45,696 bases of DNA from Paracoccaceae bacterium (GCA_023260655.1 JALQUU010000016.1:1-45696), one strand, 5' to 3'. Positions 25,593-34,416 are shown, counted from the stretch's first letter. Translations and numbers: made by a program. Notes: generated by a model from the letters alone, not told the origin.

Positions 25593-27932
25593 ATGACCGT
25601 AAAAGAGATTTTCGAAACCATGGATTATGGCACCGCCCCGGAAGGTGCTGCCGAAGCCTTGGCGTGGCTCGTCGATCAGGGCGACCGTTTTGGCCATTTC
25701 ATCGACGGCAAGTTCACCGCCCCCGGTGACACATTCGAAGTGAAGAACCCAGCCTCGGGCGAAGTGCTGGCGCTGGTCACCCAAGGCACCGAAGCCGACG
25801 TTGACCAAGCGATGGCCGCGGCCCGCAAAGCCCAGCCGAAATGGGCGGCTTTGGGCGGGCATGGCCGTGCCCGCCACCTCTACGCACTAGCCCGTATGGT
25901 GCAGAAGCACGCGCGCCTGTTTGCCGTGATGGAAACCCTAGATAACGGCAAGCCCATCCGCGAAACCCGCGACATCGACATTCCTCTGGTGCATCGCCAT
26001 TTCTACCATCACGCAGGCCTCGCCCAGCTGATGGACAGCGAGATGCCCGGCATGGCACCGCAAGGCGTTTGCGCCGCCGTGATCCCGTGGAACTTCCCGC
26101 TCCTGATGTTCGCATGGAAAGTAGCGCCCGCGCTCGCTGCAGGGAACACGGTGGTCTTGAAACCTGCCGAATGGACGCCGCTGACCGCCCTCCTCTTCGC
26201 CGATATCGCCCGCCAAGCGGGGCTTCCGAAAGGGGTTCTGAACATCGTCACGGGCGATGGCCGCACGGGCGAGGCGCTCGTCAAGCATCCGGGCGCGGAT
26301 AAGGTCGCCTTCACGGGCTCTACCGAAGTAGGCCGCGCCATCCGCCGCGCTACGGCAGGGCAAGGCAAGGGCCTGACGCTCGAACTGGGGGGCAAATCCC
26401 CCTACATCGTTTTCGAAGATGCCGATCTCGACAGCGCCATCGAAGGCTTGGTGGACGCGATCTGGTTCAACCAAGGCCAAGTCTGCTGCGCTGGCTCGCG
26501 GCTTCTGGTGCAGGAAGGCATTGCCGAACGCTTCTTGGCCAAACTGAAAACCCGCATGGCCTCGCTCCGTGTCGGCGATCCCTTGGACAAATGCATCGAC
26601 ATCGGTGCCATGGTAGACCCCTCGCATCGTGACCGCGTGGCCTCCATGGTCGCTGGCAGCGCAGGCACCTGCCACCAACCTTCCCTGCAACTCCCCGCAG
26701 GCGGTGCCTTCTATCCGCCCACGCTGATCACCGGCCTCCAAGCCGCCGACCCTCTGATGCAGGAAGAGATTTTTGGCCCTGTCCTCGTTTCCACCACCTT
26801 CCGCACACCGTCCGAGGCCGTGGAACTGGCGAATAACACCCGCTACGGCCTTGCCGCTTCCGTCTGGACGGAAAATTTGAACCTCGCGCTAGACGTGGCC
26901 CCGAAATTAGCCGCAGGTGTGGTCTGGGTGAATGCAACGAACCTATTCGACGCCGCCGCCCCCTTCGGCGGCATCCGCGAAAGCGGGTTTGGCCGCGAAG
27001 GCGGCTCAGAAGGCCTCGCGGCCTACGTGAAGCCCGCCGGAAAGCCGAAAGCCCTGAAACCCATCGAAGCCTTCAGCGGTGACGGCGTGGCCGATGGCCT
27101 CGACCGCACACCAAAGCTCTATATCGGCGGCAAGCAAACCCGCCCCGATGGCGGCTATGCCCGTAACGTCTATGGCCCGAAGGGTGCGCTTCTTGGCCAA
27201 GCCCCGATTGCCAACCGCAAAGATATCCGCAACGCCGTGGAAGCCGCGCGGGGCGCTGGAAGCTGGGGCAAGACTACAGGCCACCTGCGTGCGCAGATCC
27301 TCTATTACATCGCGGAAAACCTCTCGGCTCGCAAACGCGACTTCGCCGATATTCTGAACGCCATGCAGGGCGGCAAGCGCGGTGCAGACGAGGTGGAGGC
27401 CACCATCCGCCGCCTCTTCACTTATGCCGCATGGGCCGACAAGTTCACGGGCGATGTGAAAGGCGCCCCGATCCGTGGCGTCGCCTTGGCGATGCGCGAA
27501 CCCGTGGGCGTGATCGGTGCTTTCTGCCCCGATGAGGCCCCGCTTCTGGGGCTCGTTTCGGTGATGGCTCCGGCCATCGCCATGGGCAACCGCTCGGTGC
27601 TCGTGGCGTCTGATCCATTCCCCCTCGCCGCCACCGAGTTCTACCAGGTGCTCGACACATCTGACGTGCCGGGTGGTGTGGTGAACATCCTCGCCGGAAG
27701 CCACAGCGAGCTTGCACCGCAGCTCGCAGGCCATGCGGATGTGGATGCGGTCTGGTCCTTCTCTTCCTTGCCGCTTTCGGCGGTGATCGAGAAAGAAAGC
27801 GCCGGAAACCTCAAGCGCACTTGGGTCAACAACGGCTTTGCGCGCGACTGGATGGGCTGCGAAGGCGAAGGCCGCCAATTCCTCGAACAGGCGACAGAAG
27901 TGAAAACCGTCTGGGTGCCTTACGGCGAGTGA
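25593..27932 (+). CDS. ALDH16-type aldehyde dehydrogenase with degenerate second ALDH half
   Basis: A 779-residue protein. Residues 1-~480 are a complete aldehyde dehydrogenase: VIPWNFPLLMFAWKVAPALAAGNTVVLKPAE, FTGSTEVG, LELGGKSP with the catalytic Glu, and Cys298 in FNQGQVCCAGSR. Residues ~500-779 repeat the coenzyme domain (GAFCPDEAPLLGLVSVMAPAIAMGN) but stop before a catalytic domain. This matches the ALDH16 family, studied in the related bacterium Loktanella, in which the second half is structural. Behind deoC it should oxidise acetaldehyde or related aldehydes. GAGGGGG precedes the ATG. It abuts the convergent YkuD gene with no gap. Confidence 0.92.
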   Translation: MTVKEIFETMDYGTAPEGAAEALAWLVDQGDRFGHFIDGKFTAPGDTFEVKNPASGEVLALVTQGTEADVDQAMAAARKAQPKWAALGGHGRARHLYALARMVQKHARLFAVMETLDNGKPIRETRDIDIPLVHRHFYHHAGLAQLMDSEMPGMAPQGVCAAVIPWNFPLLMFAWKVAPALAAGNTVVLKPAEWTPLTALLFADIARQAGLPKGVLNIVTGDGRTGEALVKHPGADKVAFTGSTEVGRAIRRATAGQGKGLTLELGGKSPYIVFEDADLDSAIEGLVDAIWFNQGQVCCAGSRLLVQEGIAERFLAKLKTRMASLRVGDPLDKCIDIGAMVDPSHRDRVASMVAGSAGTCHQPSLQLPAGGAFYPPTLITGLQAADPLMQEEIFGPVLVSTTFRTPSEAVELANNTRYGLAASVWTENLNLALDVAPKLAAGVVWVNATNLFDAAAPFGGIRESGFGREGGSEGLAAYVKPAGKPKALKPIEAFSGDGVADGLDRTPKLYIGGKQTRPDGGYARNVYGPKGALLGQAPIANRKDIRNAVEAARGAGSWGKTTGHLRAQILYYIAENLSARKRDFADILNAMQGGKRGADEVEATIRRLFTYAAWADKFTGDVKGAPIRGVALAMREPVGVIGAFCPDEAPLLGLVSVMAPAIAMGNRSVLVASDPFPLAATEFYQVLDTSDVPGGVVNILAGSHSELAPQLAGHADVDAVWSFSSLPLSAVIEKESAGNLKRTWVNNGFARDWMGCEGEGRQFLEQATEVKTVWVPYGE

Positions 27933-28427
27933 TCAGAGAACGATGAGCCGCGTTTCATAGGTGATGCGCGGCGCGATCCAATGCAGATCACGGCGGGAAA
28001 AGCCGATGCATCCCGCCGTGGGAAAACCCGGCCGCCGCCATTGGTGAATGAAAATCGCGGATCCCTTGCCCGCCTCGGCATAGGGCCAGTTCCAGTCGGT
28101 CAGGATCACCAGATCATACATCGGATCGGCGCGGCGCAGCTTTTCATGACTATGCGGATAAGGCGCACGGACCATCTGGTTATAATCCTCATGCGCCGGA
28201 TCATCCGACCAGAGGTCCGAAGGCCCGATAGGCAGCGCCCAATCCGCAGGCTGGGCGATCCGGTCAGGGCGATAGAGCATCCCCACCAAACGATGCACCC
28301 CGCGCGGCGTCGCCCCGTCGCCCTCGCGCTTGTCATCCGTGATGCCGCCGCGCCCAACCGTATTCGGAAACACCCGCCCCAGAAACCGCACGCCCGTAGG
28401 CGTCACCACCAGATCCTGCGGTGTCAT
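27933..28427 (-). CDS. L,D-transpeptidase (YkuD) family protein
   Basis: A 164-residue protein with the YkuD active site [21 protein letters not shown] (His128, Cys140). YkuD enzymes form 3-3 cross-links in peptidoglycan or attach lipoproteins. I see no signal peptide: the N-terminus is [18 protein letters not shown]. Many short alphaproteobacterial homologues share this, so it may be exported unusually or act elsewhere. The start overlaps the end of ribA by 4 bases, indicating one operon. Confidence 0.88.
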   Translation of the reverse strand: MTPQDLVVTPTGVRFLGRVFPNTVGRGGITDDKREGDGATPRGVHRLVGMLYRPDRIAQPADWALPIGPSDLWSDDPAHEDYNQMVRAPYPHSHEKLRRADPMYDLVILTDWNWPYAEAGKGSAIFIHQWRRPGFPTAGCIGFSRRDLHWIAPRITYETRLIVL

Positions 28428-29509
28428 AGCAGATGACCCGATTTCGCGGCTTTGGTTGCGAGGTAGGCGCGGTTGAGATCACCTTCGCCCACCTTCAGCG
28501 GCACCCGCTCGGTCACTTTGACGCCCGCCTTTTCCATCATCTCGATTTTTCTCGGGTTGTTCGTCATCAGCCGCACGGCCGAAAAGCCCATCTTGCCGAG
28601 AATTTGCGCGCCCAAGGTGAAATCGCGCTCGTCATCCTCGAAGCCCAAACGGTGATTGGCCTCGACCGTATCGAACCCCTGATCCTGCAGGGAATAGGCC
28701 CGCATCTTGTTGGCCAAACCGATGCCCCGCCCTTCCTGATTGAGGTAGAGCAGAACGCCCGCCCCCTCTTCGCCCATCTGCCGCAAGGCCGCGCACAATT
28801 GGGGGCCGCAGTCGCATTTCAAAGACCCGAGCACATCGCCGGTAAAGCAGGCCGAATGGAGCCGCGCCAGAACAGGCGTTTCGCGCGAAGGCGCGCCCAC
28901 TTCGAAGGCATAATGCTCCTCGCCGCCGTCATCGGGCCGGAAAATGTGCAACCGCCCCGCGCCAGCGGCCTCCACTGGCAAGCGCGCAGCAACAACCGAG
29001 AGGTGCTTCGCCGATGCCGCCAAAAGCGGCCCGGCCAATCCCGCCCCCAAGCAGGTCAACCCATGCGCCGTGGCAAACCCCTTCGGATCGGCCAAAGGCG
29101 CAACCAGTGCCGCTGGCAACAGATGCGCGGCTTTGGTTAGCATGATCGCCATCCGGTGCAAATGAGCCGAGCCTTCGCGCACACTCCGCAACGGGCCCTT
29201 CATCGGCACTCGCAAATCATCCGCCGGATCGGCCAGCGAGCGCAGCCAGCGCCCGTCTGCATCCTCGGGCAGAATAATACGCGCCACATCGCCATCATAG
29301 GCGCGGGCCTTCAGCGTTTCCGCGCGCCGCGCCGTGATGGCCAAAACTGCGCCCAAGCCCCGCATCTCGGAAAGCCGCGCCGCACTCGCGGTTTCGGCTG
29401 AGATCAGCGCCACCCCCTCTGCCCCGTCCGACAAAACCACAGGCACGCCCATGCGCAAATCGGCGCGGGCGCGGGCCAGAAGCTCTGTCATTGTCGGCGC
29501 GAAGCTCAT
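28424..29509 (-). CDS. ribA: GTP cyclohydrolase II with degenerate RibB-like N-terminal domain
   Basis: A 361-residue protein starting riboflavin synthesis from GTP. The C-terminal GTP cyclohydrolase II domain is intact: zinc cysteines in [18 protein letters not shown], catalytic [11 protein letters not shown], and [13 protein letters not shown]. The N-terminal ~150 residues align in layout with 3,4-dihydroxybutanone-4-phosphate synthase, but the acidic DDEDREN/EGDL motif reads SDGAEGVAL, so that activity is probably lost. ATG at 29507-29509 has AAGGA about ten bases upstream. There is no FMN riboswitch in front. It is divergent from cenR. Confidence 0.9.
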   Translation of the reverse strand: MSFAPTMTELLARARADLRMGVPVVLSDGAEGVALISAETASAARLSEMRGLGAVLAITARRAETLKARAYDGDVARIILPEDADGRWLRSLADPADDLRVPMKGPLRSVREGSAHLHRMAIMLTKAAHLLPAALVAPLADPKGFATAHGLTCLGAGLAGPLLAASAKHLSVVAARLPVEAAGAGRLHIFRPDDGGEEHYAFEVGAPSRETPVLARLHSACFTGDVLGSLKCDCGPQLCAALRQMGEEGAGVLLYLNQEGRGIGLANKMRAYSLQDQGFDTVEANHRLGFEDDERDFTLGAQILGKMGFSAVRLMTNNPRKIEMMEKAGVKVTERVPLKVGEGDLNRAYLATKAAKSGHLL

Positions 29510-29533
29510 TCGGGTCTCATCCTTTGCTCCGGA

Positions 29534-29561
29534 TGTAACACGGAGCATAGAAATTGTAACA
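29534..29561. promoter_or_regulatory. Direct repeat TGTAACA x2, 21 bp apart, between ribA and cenR
   Basis: TGTAACA occurs at 29534-29540 and 29555-29561, start-to-start 21 bp (two helical turns). Tandem half-sites of this sort are typical for OmpR-type regulators. The cenR-like gene starts 113 bases downstream and ribA 25 bases on the other side. Autoregulation by the neighbour is an inference. Confidence 0.45.
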
Positions 29562-29673
29562 TTGCCCACGGGCTTTACACGTCCCTGTGAGGGATTGCAG
29601 CAAAACTTGTCACGCTTGCGTCCAGGCCCCAAGTGTCGGGAAAGCAATGCCCCGGAACCAGAAGGAGGCAACG

Positions 29674-30360
29674 ATGCCGCAACTGAAGAAAATTCTCCTC
29701 GTCGACGATGACGAAGACCTGCGCGAAGCCCTGGGCGAACAGCTTGTGATGACCGAGGACTTCGACGTTTTCGAAGCGGGTTCTGGTTCGGAAGCGATGA
29801 AGCGCGCCAAGGAAAGCATCTACGATCTGGTCATCCTCGATGTGGGCCTACCCGACACTGACGGGCGGGAGCTGTGCAAACTCCTGCGCAAGCAAGGCGT
29901 CAAGTGCCCGATCGTCATGCTCACGGGCCATGACTCGGATGCCGACACGATTCTCGGCCTCGACTCGGGCGCGAATGACTACATCACCAAGCCCTTCAAG
30001 TTCCCCGTGCTACTCGCGCGCCTCCGCGCCCAGTTGCGCACGCATGAGCAATCCGAAGACGCGGTGTTCCAGCTCGGGCCCTACACCTTCAAACCCGCGA
30101 TGAAGCTTCTGCTCACGGAAGACGAGAAAAAGATCCGCCTCACCGAGAAGGAAACCAACATCCTCAAGTACCTCTACCGCGCCCCCGATGGCGTTGTGGC
30201 GCGGGATGTTCTTCTGCACGAGGTCTGGGGCTATAACGCGGGCGTCACCACGCATACGCTCGAAACACACATTTACCGCCTGCGCCAGAAGATCGAACCC
30301 GACCCCTCGAATGCGCGGCTTCTGGTGACGGAATCAGGCGGATATCGCCTTTTGGCATAG
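29674..30360 (+). CDS. cenR: OmpR-type response regulator, CenR-like
   Basis: A 228-residue response regulator. The receiver domain has the acidic pocket DDDED, the phosphoacceptor Asp56 ([14 protein letters not shown]), Thr in MLTGHDS and Lys in NDYITKPF. The winged-helix DNA-binding domain ends in [33 protein letters not shown]. The sequence resembles CenR of Rhodobacter/Caulobacter, an essential regulator of envelope and cell-division genes; this is from memory. ATG 29674 has a strong GAAGGAGG (29661-29668). Its kinase CenK is not in the window. The stop is followed by a 240-base intergenic region with an FNR box. Confidence 0.85.
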   Translation: MPQLKKILLVDDDEDLREALGEQLVMTEDFDVFEAGSGSEAMKRAKESIYDLVILDVGLPDTDGRELCKLLRKQGVKCPIVMLTGHDSDADTILGLDSGANDYITKPFKFPVLLARLRAQLRTHEQSEDAVFQLGPYTFKPAMKLLLTEDEKKIRLTEKETNILKYLYRAPDGVVARDVLLHEVWGYNAGVTTHTLETHIYRLRQKIEPDPSNARLLVTESGGYRLLA

Positions 30361-30418
30361 TGCTTGCAAAGCCGCTATCGCGGGCATTGTTTTCGCCCTT
30401 CGGAATTCCTGACCTGAC

Positions 30419-30432
30419 TTGATGTGGATCAA
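30419..30432. promoter_or_regulatory. Perfect FNR/anaerobox
   Basis: TTGATGTGGATCAA matches TTGAT-N4-ATCAA exactly. It lies 59 bases behind cenR and 169 bases before the VOC gene. With the usual -41.5 placement, transcription to the right would begin near 30467, with TATTCA (30455-30460) as a plausible -10. Confidence 0.8.
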
Positions 30433-30466
30433 AGAGGTATCTTTGGCGCAAGTCTATTCAGTAATC

Positions 30467-30541
30467 CAACCCCGTCGCACAAGCGGGTTATCTTGTGCAC
30501 CTCCCTGTTGGACTGGCCCCAGCTTCGTGCTGGGGCTTTTG
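30467..30541 (+). ncRNA. Predicted FNR-controlled small RNA
   Basis: From the start predicted from the FNR box, the transcript would be about 75 nt. It holds a first hairpin GCACAAG/CTTGTGC (30477-30483 with 30492-30498, loop CGGGTTAT), a short unpaired stretch with the anti-Shine-Dalgarno-like ACCTCCC (30499-30505), and an intrinsic terminator. That is the plan of a trans-acting sRNA. The alternative is an attenuated leader of the VOC gene. No convincing protein is encoded. Confidence 0.55.
30516..30541 (+). terminator. Rho-independent terminator downstream of the FNR box
   Basis: GCCCCAGC (30516-30523) pairs with GCTGGGGC (30529-30536), loop TTCGT, then TTTTG. It ends the predicted small RNA, or transcripts reading on from cenR. 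Confidence 0.85.
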
Positions 30542-30600
30542 TCCGTTGCACCTAGCGAGTTTCCCCGTCAGGCTCCCGCCCAGAGAGAGGGAGACACGCC

Positions 30601-31011
30601 ATGAAACTCAAACTGCACCACGTCAATCTGGCCACCGAGAATGTGGACCGCATGAACGCTTTCTACACCCGCGTTCTGGGCCTTGGCACCTGCACTGAAG
30701 ATCTGCCCGTTCTGGAAAAGAACCGGGGCTATGCAGGTGACGTGGCCTTCGTGAGCGACGGCGCGATCCAGTTCCATCTGGCCGAGAAGGACATCCAAGC
30801 GGGCTTTCGCGCGAAACAGTTCGTTAATCCGGTGAGCCACGGCCACATCGCTTACCGCACCGACGATATCGAGGCTTTCATCAAACATCTCGAAGACAAC
30901 GGTATCCCCTACGCCGATTGGCGCAATCAGGCCGTGAACGGCTGGCGGCAGATCTTTTTCTACGACCCCGATGGCAATGTGATCGAGGTGCATGAAGTCG
31001 AGGAGGTCTGA
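30601..31011 (+). CDS. VOC (glyoxalase/dioxygenase superfamily) protein
   Basis: A 136-residue single-domain VOC protein. It has two beta-alpha-beta-beta-beta modules (LHHVNLATENVDRMNAFYTRVLGLG and GHIAYRTDDIEAFIKHLEDNGI) and the metal-ligand pattern His near residue 7, His in the second module, and Glu in FYDPDGNVIEVHE. Family members include glyoxalases, dioxygenases and resistance proteins; no substrate can be named. GAGAGAGGGAG precedes the ATG. It is 6 bases before the DUF2461 gene. Confidence 0.88.
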   Translation: MKLKLHHVNLATENVDRMNAFYTRVLGLGTCTEDLPVLEKNRGYAGDVAFVSDGAIQFHLAEKDIQAGFRAKQFVNPVSHGHIAYRTDDIEAFIKHLEDNGIPYADWRNQAVNGWRQIFFYDPDGNVIEVHEVEEV

Positions 31012-31017
31012 GCCGCG

Positions 31018-31674
31018 ATGGACGGGTTCGACGCACTCCTGACCGAAAGCCGCGCCTTCTTCCGCGCCTTGCAAGACAACAACAGCAAAGAGTGGTTCGA
31101 GCCGCGCAAAGAGGAGTTTACCGCGAACATCCGCAAACCCGCCAAGTTTCTGGCCAGCCTCATGGCAGAAGACCTCTCGCGCCTCACAGGCGCGGCGCTA
31201 TCGCCGCGCGTGTTCCGCATCCACCGCGATGTGCGCTTCTCGAAAGACAAAACGCCCTACAAGACGTGGCTGCACATGACGTGGCAAACCCACCCGATCG
31301 GCCCGTTGACGCCCATGCTCTTCTTTGGCGTCGAACCCGAGGCGACGCGCGTTGGCTGCGGGATCATGGGGCTGAGCGGCCCCGCGCTCACCCGCTACCG
31401 CGCCTGCATCGACCGTCACGGGGAGGCGCTGGAAGAGGCGATCGAAACCGCAGGGGGCGTGCTGTCGGATCACATGGCCGACCGCCTCCAGAAAGTGCCG
31501 CGCCCCTATACCGCCGATCACCCGCAGGGCGATCTTTTGCGCCGCAAAAGCCTCATCGCCATGCGCGAATTGGGCCCGGACTGGATGCCCGGCACGAGGG
31601 GATTGATCCCGTCTTTGCTGGACGAGTTCAAAACCTTGCTACCCTTGCGCGCCCTCCTGACCGAGCATCTCTGA
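31018..31674 (+). CDS. DUF2461 (TIGR02453) family protein
   Basis: A 218-residue protein of the DUF2461 family, recognised by LLTESRAFFRALQDNNSKEWFEPRKEEF, FRIHRDVRFSKDKTPYKTWL and GCGIMGLSGPALTRYR. Function unknown. The strong site GAGGAGG overlaps the end of the VOC gene, so the two are cotranscribed. A dispersed GC-hairpin repeat lies right behind it. Confidence 0.9.
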   Translation: MDGFDALLTESRAFFRALQDNNSKEWFEPRKEEFTANIRKPAKFLASLMAEDLSRLTGAALSPRVFRIHRDVRFSKDKTPYKTWLHMTWQTHPIGPLTPMLFFGVEPEATRVGCGIMGLSGPALTRYRACIDRHGEALEEAIETAGGVLSDHMADRLQKVPRPYTADHPQGDLLRRKSLIAMRELGPDWMPGTRGLIPSLLDEFKTLLPLRALLTEHL

Positions 31675-31684
31675 TCCGGCGAGC

Positions 31685-31740
31685 GAGGGGGCTGCCTGCC
31701 CCCTCGCGCTCCCCCGGGGATATTTGCAAAAGCGAGAGCA
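31685..31740 (+). repeat. Dispersed intergenic repeat, copy A (hairpin plus GGGATATTTG core)
   Basis: A perfect 10-bp hairpin GCGAGGGGGC/GCCCCCTCGC (31685-31694 with 31700-31709) is followed by the core CCCCCGGGGATATTTGCAAAA and CGAGAGC. A second copy lies at 40029-40083. It starts 10 bases behind the DUF2461 stop and probably acts as a transcription terminator. Confidence 0.75.
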
Positions 31741-31799
31741 GGGGCGGTTTTCACGCATGGCGGGCCGTGTTAGCCCAGTCGAGGACAGAGGAGAGAGAA

Positions 31800-32588
31800 A
31801 TGGCATTCACACTGGCGACATGGAACATCAACTCGGTGCGGCTGCGCGAAGCGCTGGTGTCGCGGCTGATGCAGGAAGAAGCCCCCGATGTGCTGTGCCT
31901 GCAGGAATGCAAAAGCCCCGTCGAGAAGATGCCCTTGGAGGCGTTCAAGGCCTTGGGCTACGCGCATGTCGTGGCGCGCGGGCAAAAGGGCTATAATGGC
32001 GTGGTGATCCTGTCGAAGATCCCGATGGTCGAAGCAGGTGCCGAGGATTTCGCCGCTCTCGGGCATGCGCGCCATGTGGCTGGAAAGCTCGAAAACGGGG
32101 TGACCGTACATAACTTCTATGTACCGGCGGGCGGCGATATTCCGGATCGCACCCAGAACGAGAAGTTCGGCCAGAAGCTCGATTACCTTACCGAGATGCG
32201 CGACCATTTCCGTGCATCTCGCCCCGAGAAGGCCATTCTGGTGGGCGATCTGAACATCGCGCCGCGCGAGGATGATGTCTGGAACCACAAGCAACTTCTG
32301 AAAATCGTCAGCCACACCCCCATCGAGGTGGAACATCTGGCGGAAACGCAGGAGGCGGGCCGTTGGGTGGATGTGACGCGACAGGATATTCCTGAAGGCC
32401 TACTCTATTCATGGTGGTCCTATCGTGCGGCCGATTGGGATGGCGCGGACAAGGGGCGCAGGCTCGATCACGTCTGGGCCACGCCCGATATCTCGAACGC
32501 CGCGCATGGCTCGCGGATCTTGCGCGCGGCGCGGGGATGGGAGCAGCCTTCGGATCACGTGCCAGTCTTTGCGACATTTGATCTTTAA
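31800..32588 (+). CDS. xth: Exodeoxyribonuclease III
   Basis: A 262-residue AP endonuclease/3'-5' exonuclease of base excision repair. Motifs are ATWNINSVRLRE, the metal-binding Glu in CLQECKSP, GYNGVVILSK, GDLNIAPREDDVW, and the C-terminal RRLDHVW and SDHVPVFATF with the catalytic Asp-His. The ATG at 31800 has GAGGAGAGAG upstream and gives the normal family length. An open frame continues far upstream in DUF2461 but is a shadow there. Confidence 0.96.
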   Translation: MAFTLATWNINSVRLREALVSRLMQEEAPDVLCLQECKSPVEKMPLEAFKALGYAHVVARGQKGYNGVVILSKIPMVEAGAEDFAALGHARHVAGKLENGVTVHNFYVPAGGDIPDRTQNEKFGQKLDYLTEMRDHFRASRPEKAILVGDLNIAPREDDVWNHKQLLKIVSHTPIEVEHLAETQEAGRWVDVTRQDIPEGLLYSWWSYRAADWDGADKGRRLDHVWATPDISNAAHGSRILRAARGWEQPSDHVPVFATFDL

Positions 32589-32660
32589 GCGCCCCTTGGC
32601 GATTTCCCCTCGAACGCGCATATAGGGGGCAAGAAATGTGCCCTCAGACGGGAGAGAAAG

Positions 32661-33557
32661 ATGCTCGAATTCGGTAAAGCCGAGGCTGCGGCCCCTGTGA
32701 AGGATATCAACGAAGCAGACTTCATGGCGGAAGTGGTGGAAGCCAGCCGCGAAGTTCCGGTGATCGTGGATTTCTGGGCGCCGTGGTGTGGCCCCTGCAA
32801 AACGCTCGGGCCTCAGCTTGAAGCGGCTGTCGCGGCAATGAAGGGCCGCGTGAAGATGGTGAAGGTCAACGTCGACCAGAACCAGCGTATCGCCGCGCAG
32901 ATGCGTGTGCAGTCGATCCCCACCGTTTACGCCTTCTTCCAGGGCCAACCGATCGATGGGTTCCAAGGCGCGGTTCCGAAATCCGAGATCGACGCTTTCG
33001 TGAAGCGCGTGGCAGATGGCGGCGGCGATGGTGGCTTGGCCGAAGCGGTAGCTGCCGCCGAGGAAATGCTCGCCAATAACGAGTTGCAGGATGCGCTGCA
33101 GACCTTCATGGCGATCACCGAGGAAGATGGCGAGAACGCCGAGGCTTGGTCGGGTGTGATCCGCACATATCTCGCGGCCGATGATGTGGAGCAGGCGGAA
33201 GCCACGCTCAATGGCGTGCCTGCGAAAATCGCCACTGCAGCCCCCATCGAAGCCGCGCGCGCGCAGCTTGCCTTGGCGCATCAGGCCGCGAATGCGGGCC
33301 CAGTGGCCGAGTTGCAGGCAGCGGTTGATGCCGATCCGTCGAACCATCAGGCGCGTTTCGATCTGGCACAGGCGCTGCATGCCACGGGCGATGCCGCCGG
33401 TGCGGTCGATCAGCTTCTGGACCTGTTCGCGCGGGATCGCGAGTGGAATGACGGAGCGGCCAAGTCCCAGCTTTTCACCATCTTCGAGGCCCTCAAGCCC
33501 AACGATCCGGTGGTTCTGAAGGGGCGCCGCCGGCTTTCGGGAATGATATTTGCCTGA
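32661..33557 (+). CDS. ybbN: Thioredoxin-TPR protein, YbbN/CnoX type
   Basis: A 298-residue protein with an N-terminal thioredoxin domain (to about 115) with redox site W-Cys43-Gly-Pro-Cys46 and the cis-Pro in SIPTVYAF. About 170 residues of TPR-like helices follow (EEMLANNELQDALQTFMAI, ARFDLAQALHATGDAAGAVDQLLDLF). This is the YbbN/CnoX layout, a chaperone that protects oxidation-prone proteins. E. coli CnoX has lost one active-site Cys, whereas this one has a full CGPC. The three following genes run in the same direction at short spacing. Confidence 0.92.
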   Translation: MLEFGKAEAAAPVKDINEADFMAEVVEASREVPVIVDFWAPWCGPCKTLGPQLEAAVAAMKGRVKMVKVNVDQNQRIAAQMRVQSIPTVYAFFQGQPIDGFQGAVPKSEIDAFVKRVADGGGDGGLAEAVAAAEEMLANNELQDALQTFMAITEEDGENAEAWSGVIRTYLAADDVEQAEATLNGVPAKIATAAPIEAARAQLALAHQAANAGPVAELQAAVDADPSNHQARFDLAQALHATGDAAGAVDQLLDLFARDREWNDGAAKSQLFTIFEALKPNDPVVLKGRRRLSGMIFA

Positions 33558-33584
33558 CCCCGAAACCGCGCTAGCTGTTTTTCC

Positions 33585-34223
33585 ATGAGAGTGAAGTTCC
33601 TTCCAGAGATCATCCCTGTCTTCCCGCTCCCCGGAGCGGTGTTGATGCCGCGCGGGCGTTTGCCTCTGCATATCTTCGAGCCGCGCTACCTCGCGATGCT
33701 CGAAGATGCGTTGAAAACACCGTCGCGCCTCATCGGGATGATTCAACCGAGCCTTGGCGAAGGGCCACGCGGGCCTTCCCTGCACAAGATCGGCTGTGCA
33801 GGCCGCGTGACCCAGTTCTCGGAAACCGAGGACGGGCGCTATATGGTCACCCTCACAGGTATCTCGCGCTTCCGTCTGCTCAAAGAGGTCGAAGGCTTCA
33901 CCCCCTACCGCCGCTGCTCCGTTTCTTGGGAGGGGTTCGAGCGCGATCTGGGCAGCGAGGAAGCCGACGAGGGTTTCCGCCGCCGCAATTTCTTCGATCT
34001 TCTGAGCCGCTTTTTGGAATCGCGCGGGCTCTCCACCGATTGGGACAGTTTGAAAGACGCCGATGTCGAGCTGCTGATCAATGCTCTCTCGATGATGCTC
34101 GATTTCGCGCCCGAGGACAAACAGGCGCTTCTTGAGGCCCCCAGCCTTTCCACCCGCCGCGAAACTCTGATAACGCTCATGGAGTTCGCGCTACGCACTG
34201 GTGGAGAGGAAAAGCTGCAATGA
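33585..34223 (+). CDS. Lon-protease substrate-binding-domain protein
   Basis: A 212-residue protein made only of the LON N-terminal domain ([60 protein letters not shown], then helices). It has no ATPase or protease part. Standalone LON-NTD proteins are common in alphaproteobacteria next to a thioredoxin and a Trm112 gene. Their function is not established. It overlaps the Trm112 gene by ATGA. Confidence 0.9.
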   Translation: MRVKFLPEIIPVFPLPGAVLMPRGRLPLHIFEPRYLAMLEDALKTPSRLIGMIQPSLGEGPRGPSLHKIGCAGRVTQFSETEDGRYMVTLTGISRFRLLKEVEGFTPYRRCSVSWEGFERDLGSEEADEGFRRRNFFDLLSRFLESRGLSTDWDSLKDADVELLINALSMMLDFAPEDKQALLEAPSLSTRRETLITLMEFALRTGGEEKLQ

Positions 34224-34399
34224 CCGATACCCTGTTTGACCGCCGGATGCTCGAAGCGCTCGTTTGCCCCAAAACCGGCGGGCGGCTGGAATATGATGCG
34301 GAAAAGGAAGAGCTGGTTTCGAAATCCGCGAACCTTGCATTTCCGATCCGCAACGGCATTCCGGTCATGCTGCTCGATGAGGCGCGGGCACTCGCCTGA
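34220..34399 (+). CDS. Trm112 family protein
   Basis: A 59-residue protein too short for many gene finders. It reads [21 protein letters not shown], then [25 protein letters not shown], the bacterial Trm112/YcaR pattern. The eukaryotic homologue is a zinc-binding activator of methyltransferases; only one cysteine remains here (Cys16), so it probably binds no zinc. Its ATG overlaps the preceding stop (ATGA), showing translational coupling. Confidence 0.9.
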   Translation: MTDTLFDRRMLEALVCPKTGGRLEYDAEKEELVSKSANLAFPIRNGIPVMLLDEARALA

Positions 34400-34401
34400 G
34401 C

Positions 34402-34416
34402 TTAATCGGCGCTTAA
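34402..34416. promoter_or_regulatory. CtrA-type full site TTAA-N7-TTAA
   Basis: TTAATCGGCGCTTAA with a following CC fits the CtrA consensus TTAA-N7-TTAA(C). It lies 46 bases before a small conserved-looking gene. Such a match is rare by chance in DNA of this GC content. Confidence 0.5.

Noticed and set aside
29510-29673. FMN riboswitch upstream of ribA
   Set aside because: The conserved RFN-element blocks are not present in the short leader.
30419-30604. 61-codon protein gene starting at TTG within the FNR box
   Set aside because: It has no ribosome binding site, overlaps the terminator hairpin and runs into the VOC gene; an RNA transcript explains the region better.
31092-31799. Long N-terminal extension of exonuclease III
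   Set aside because: The extension is the shadow of the DUF2461 gene in another frame; ATG 31800 has a good ribosome binding site and gives the normal length.
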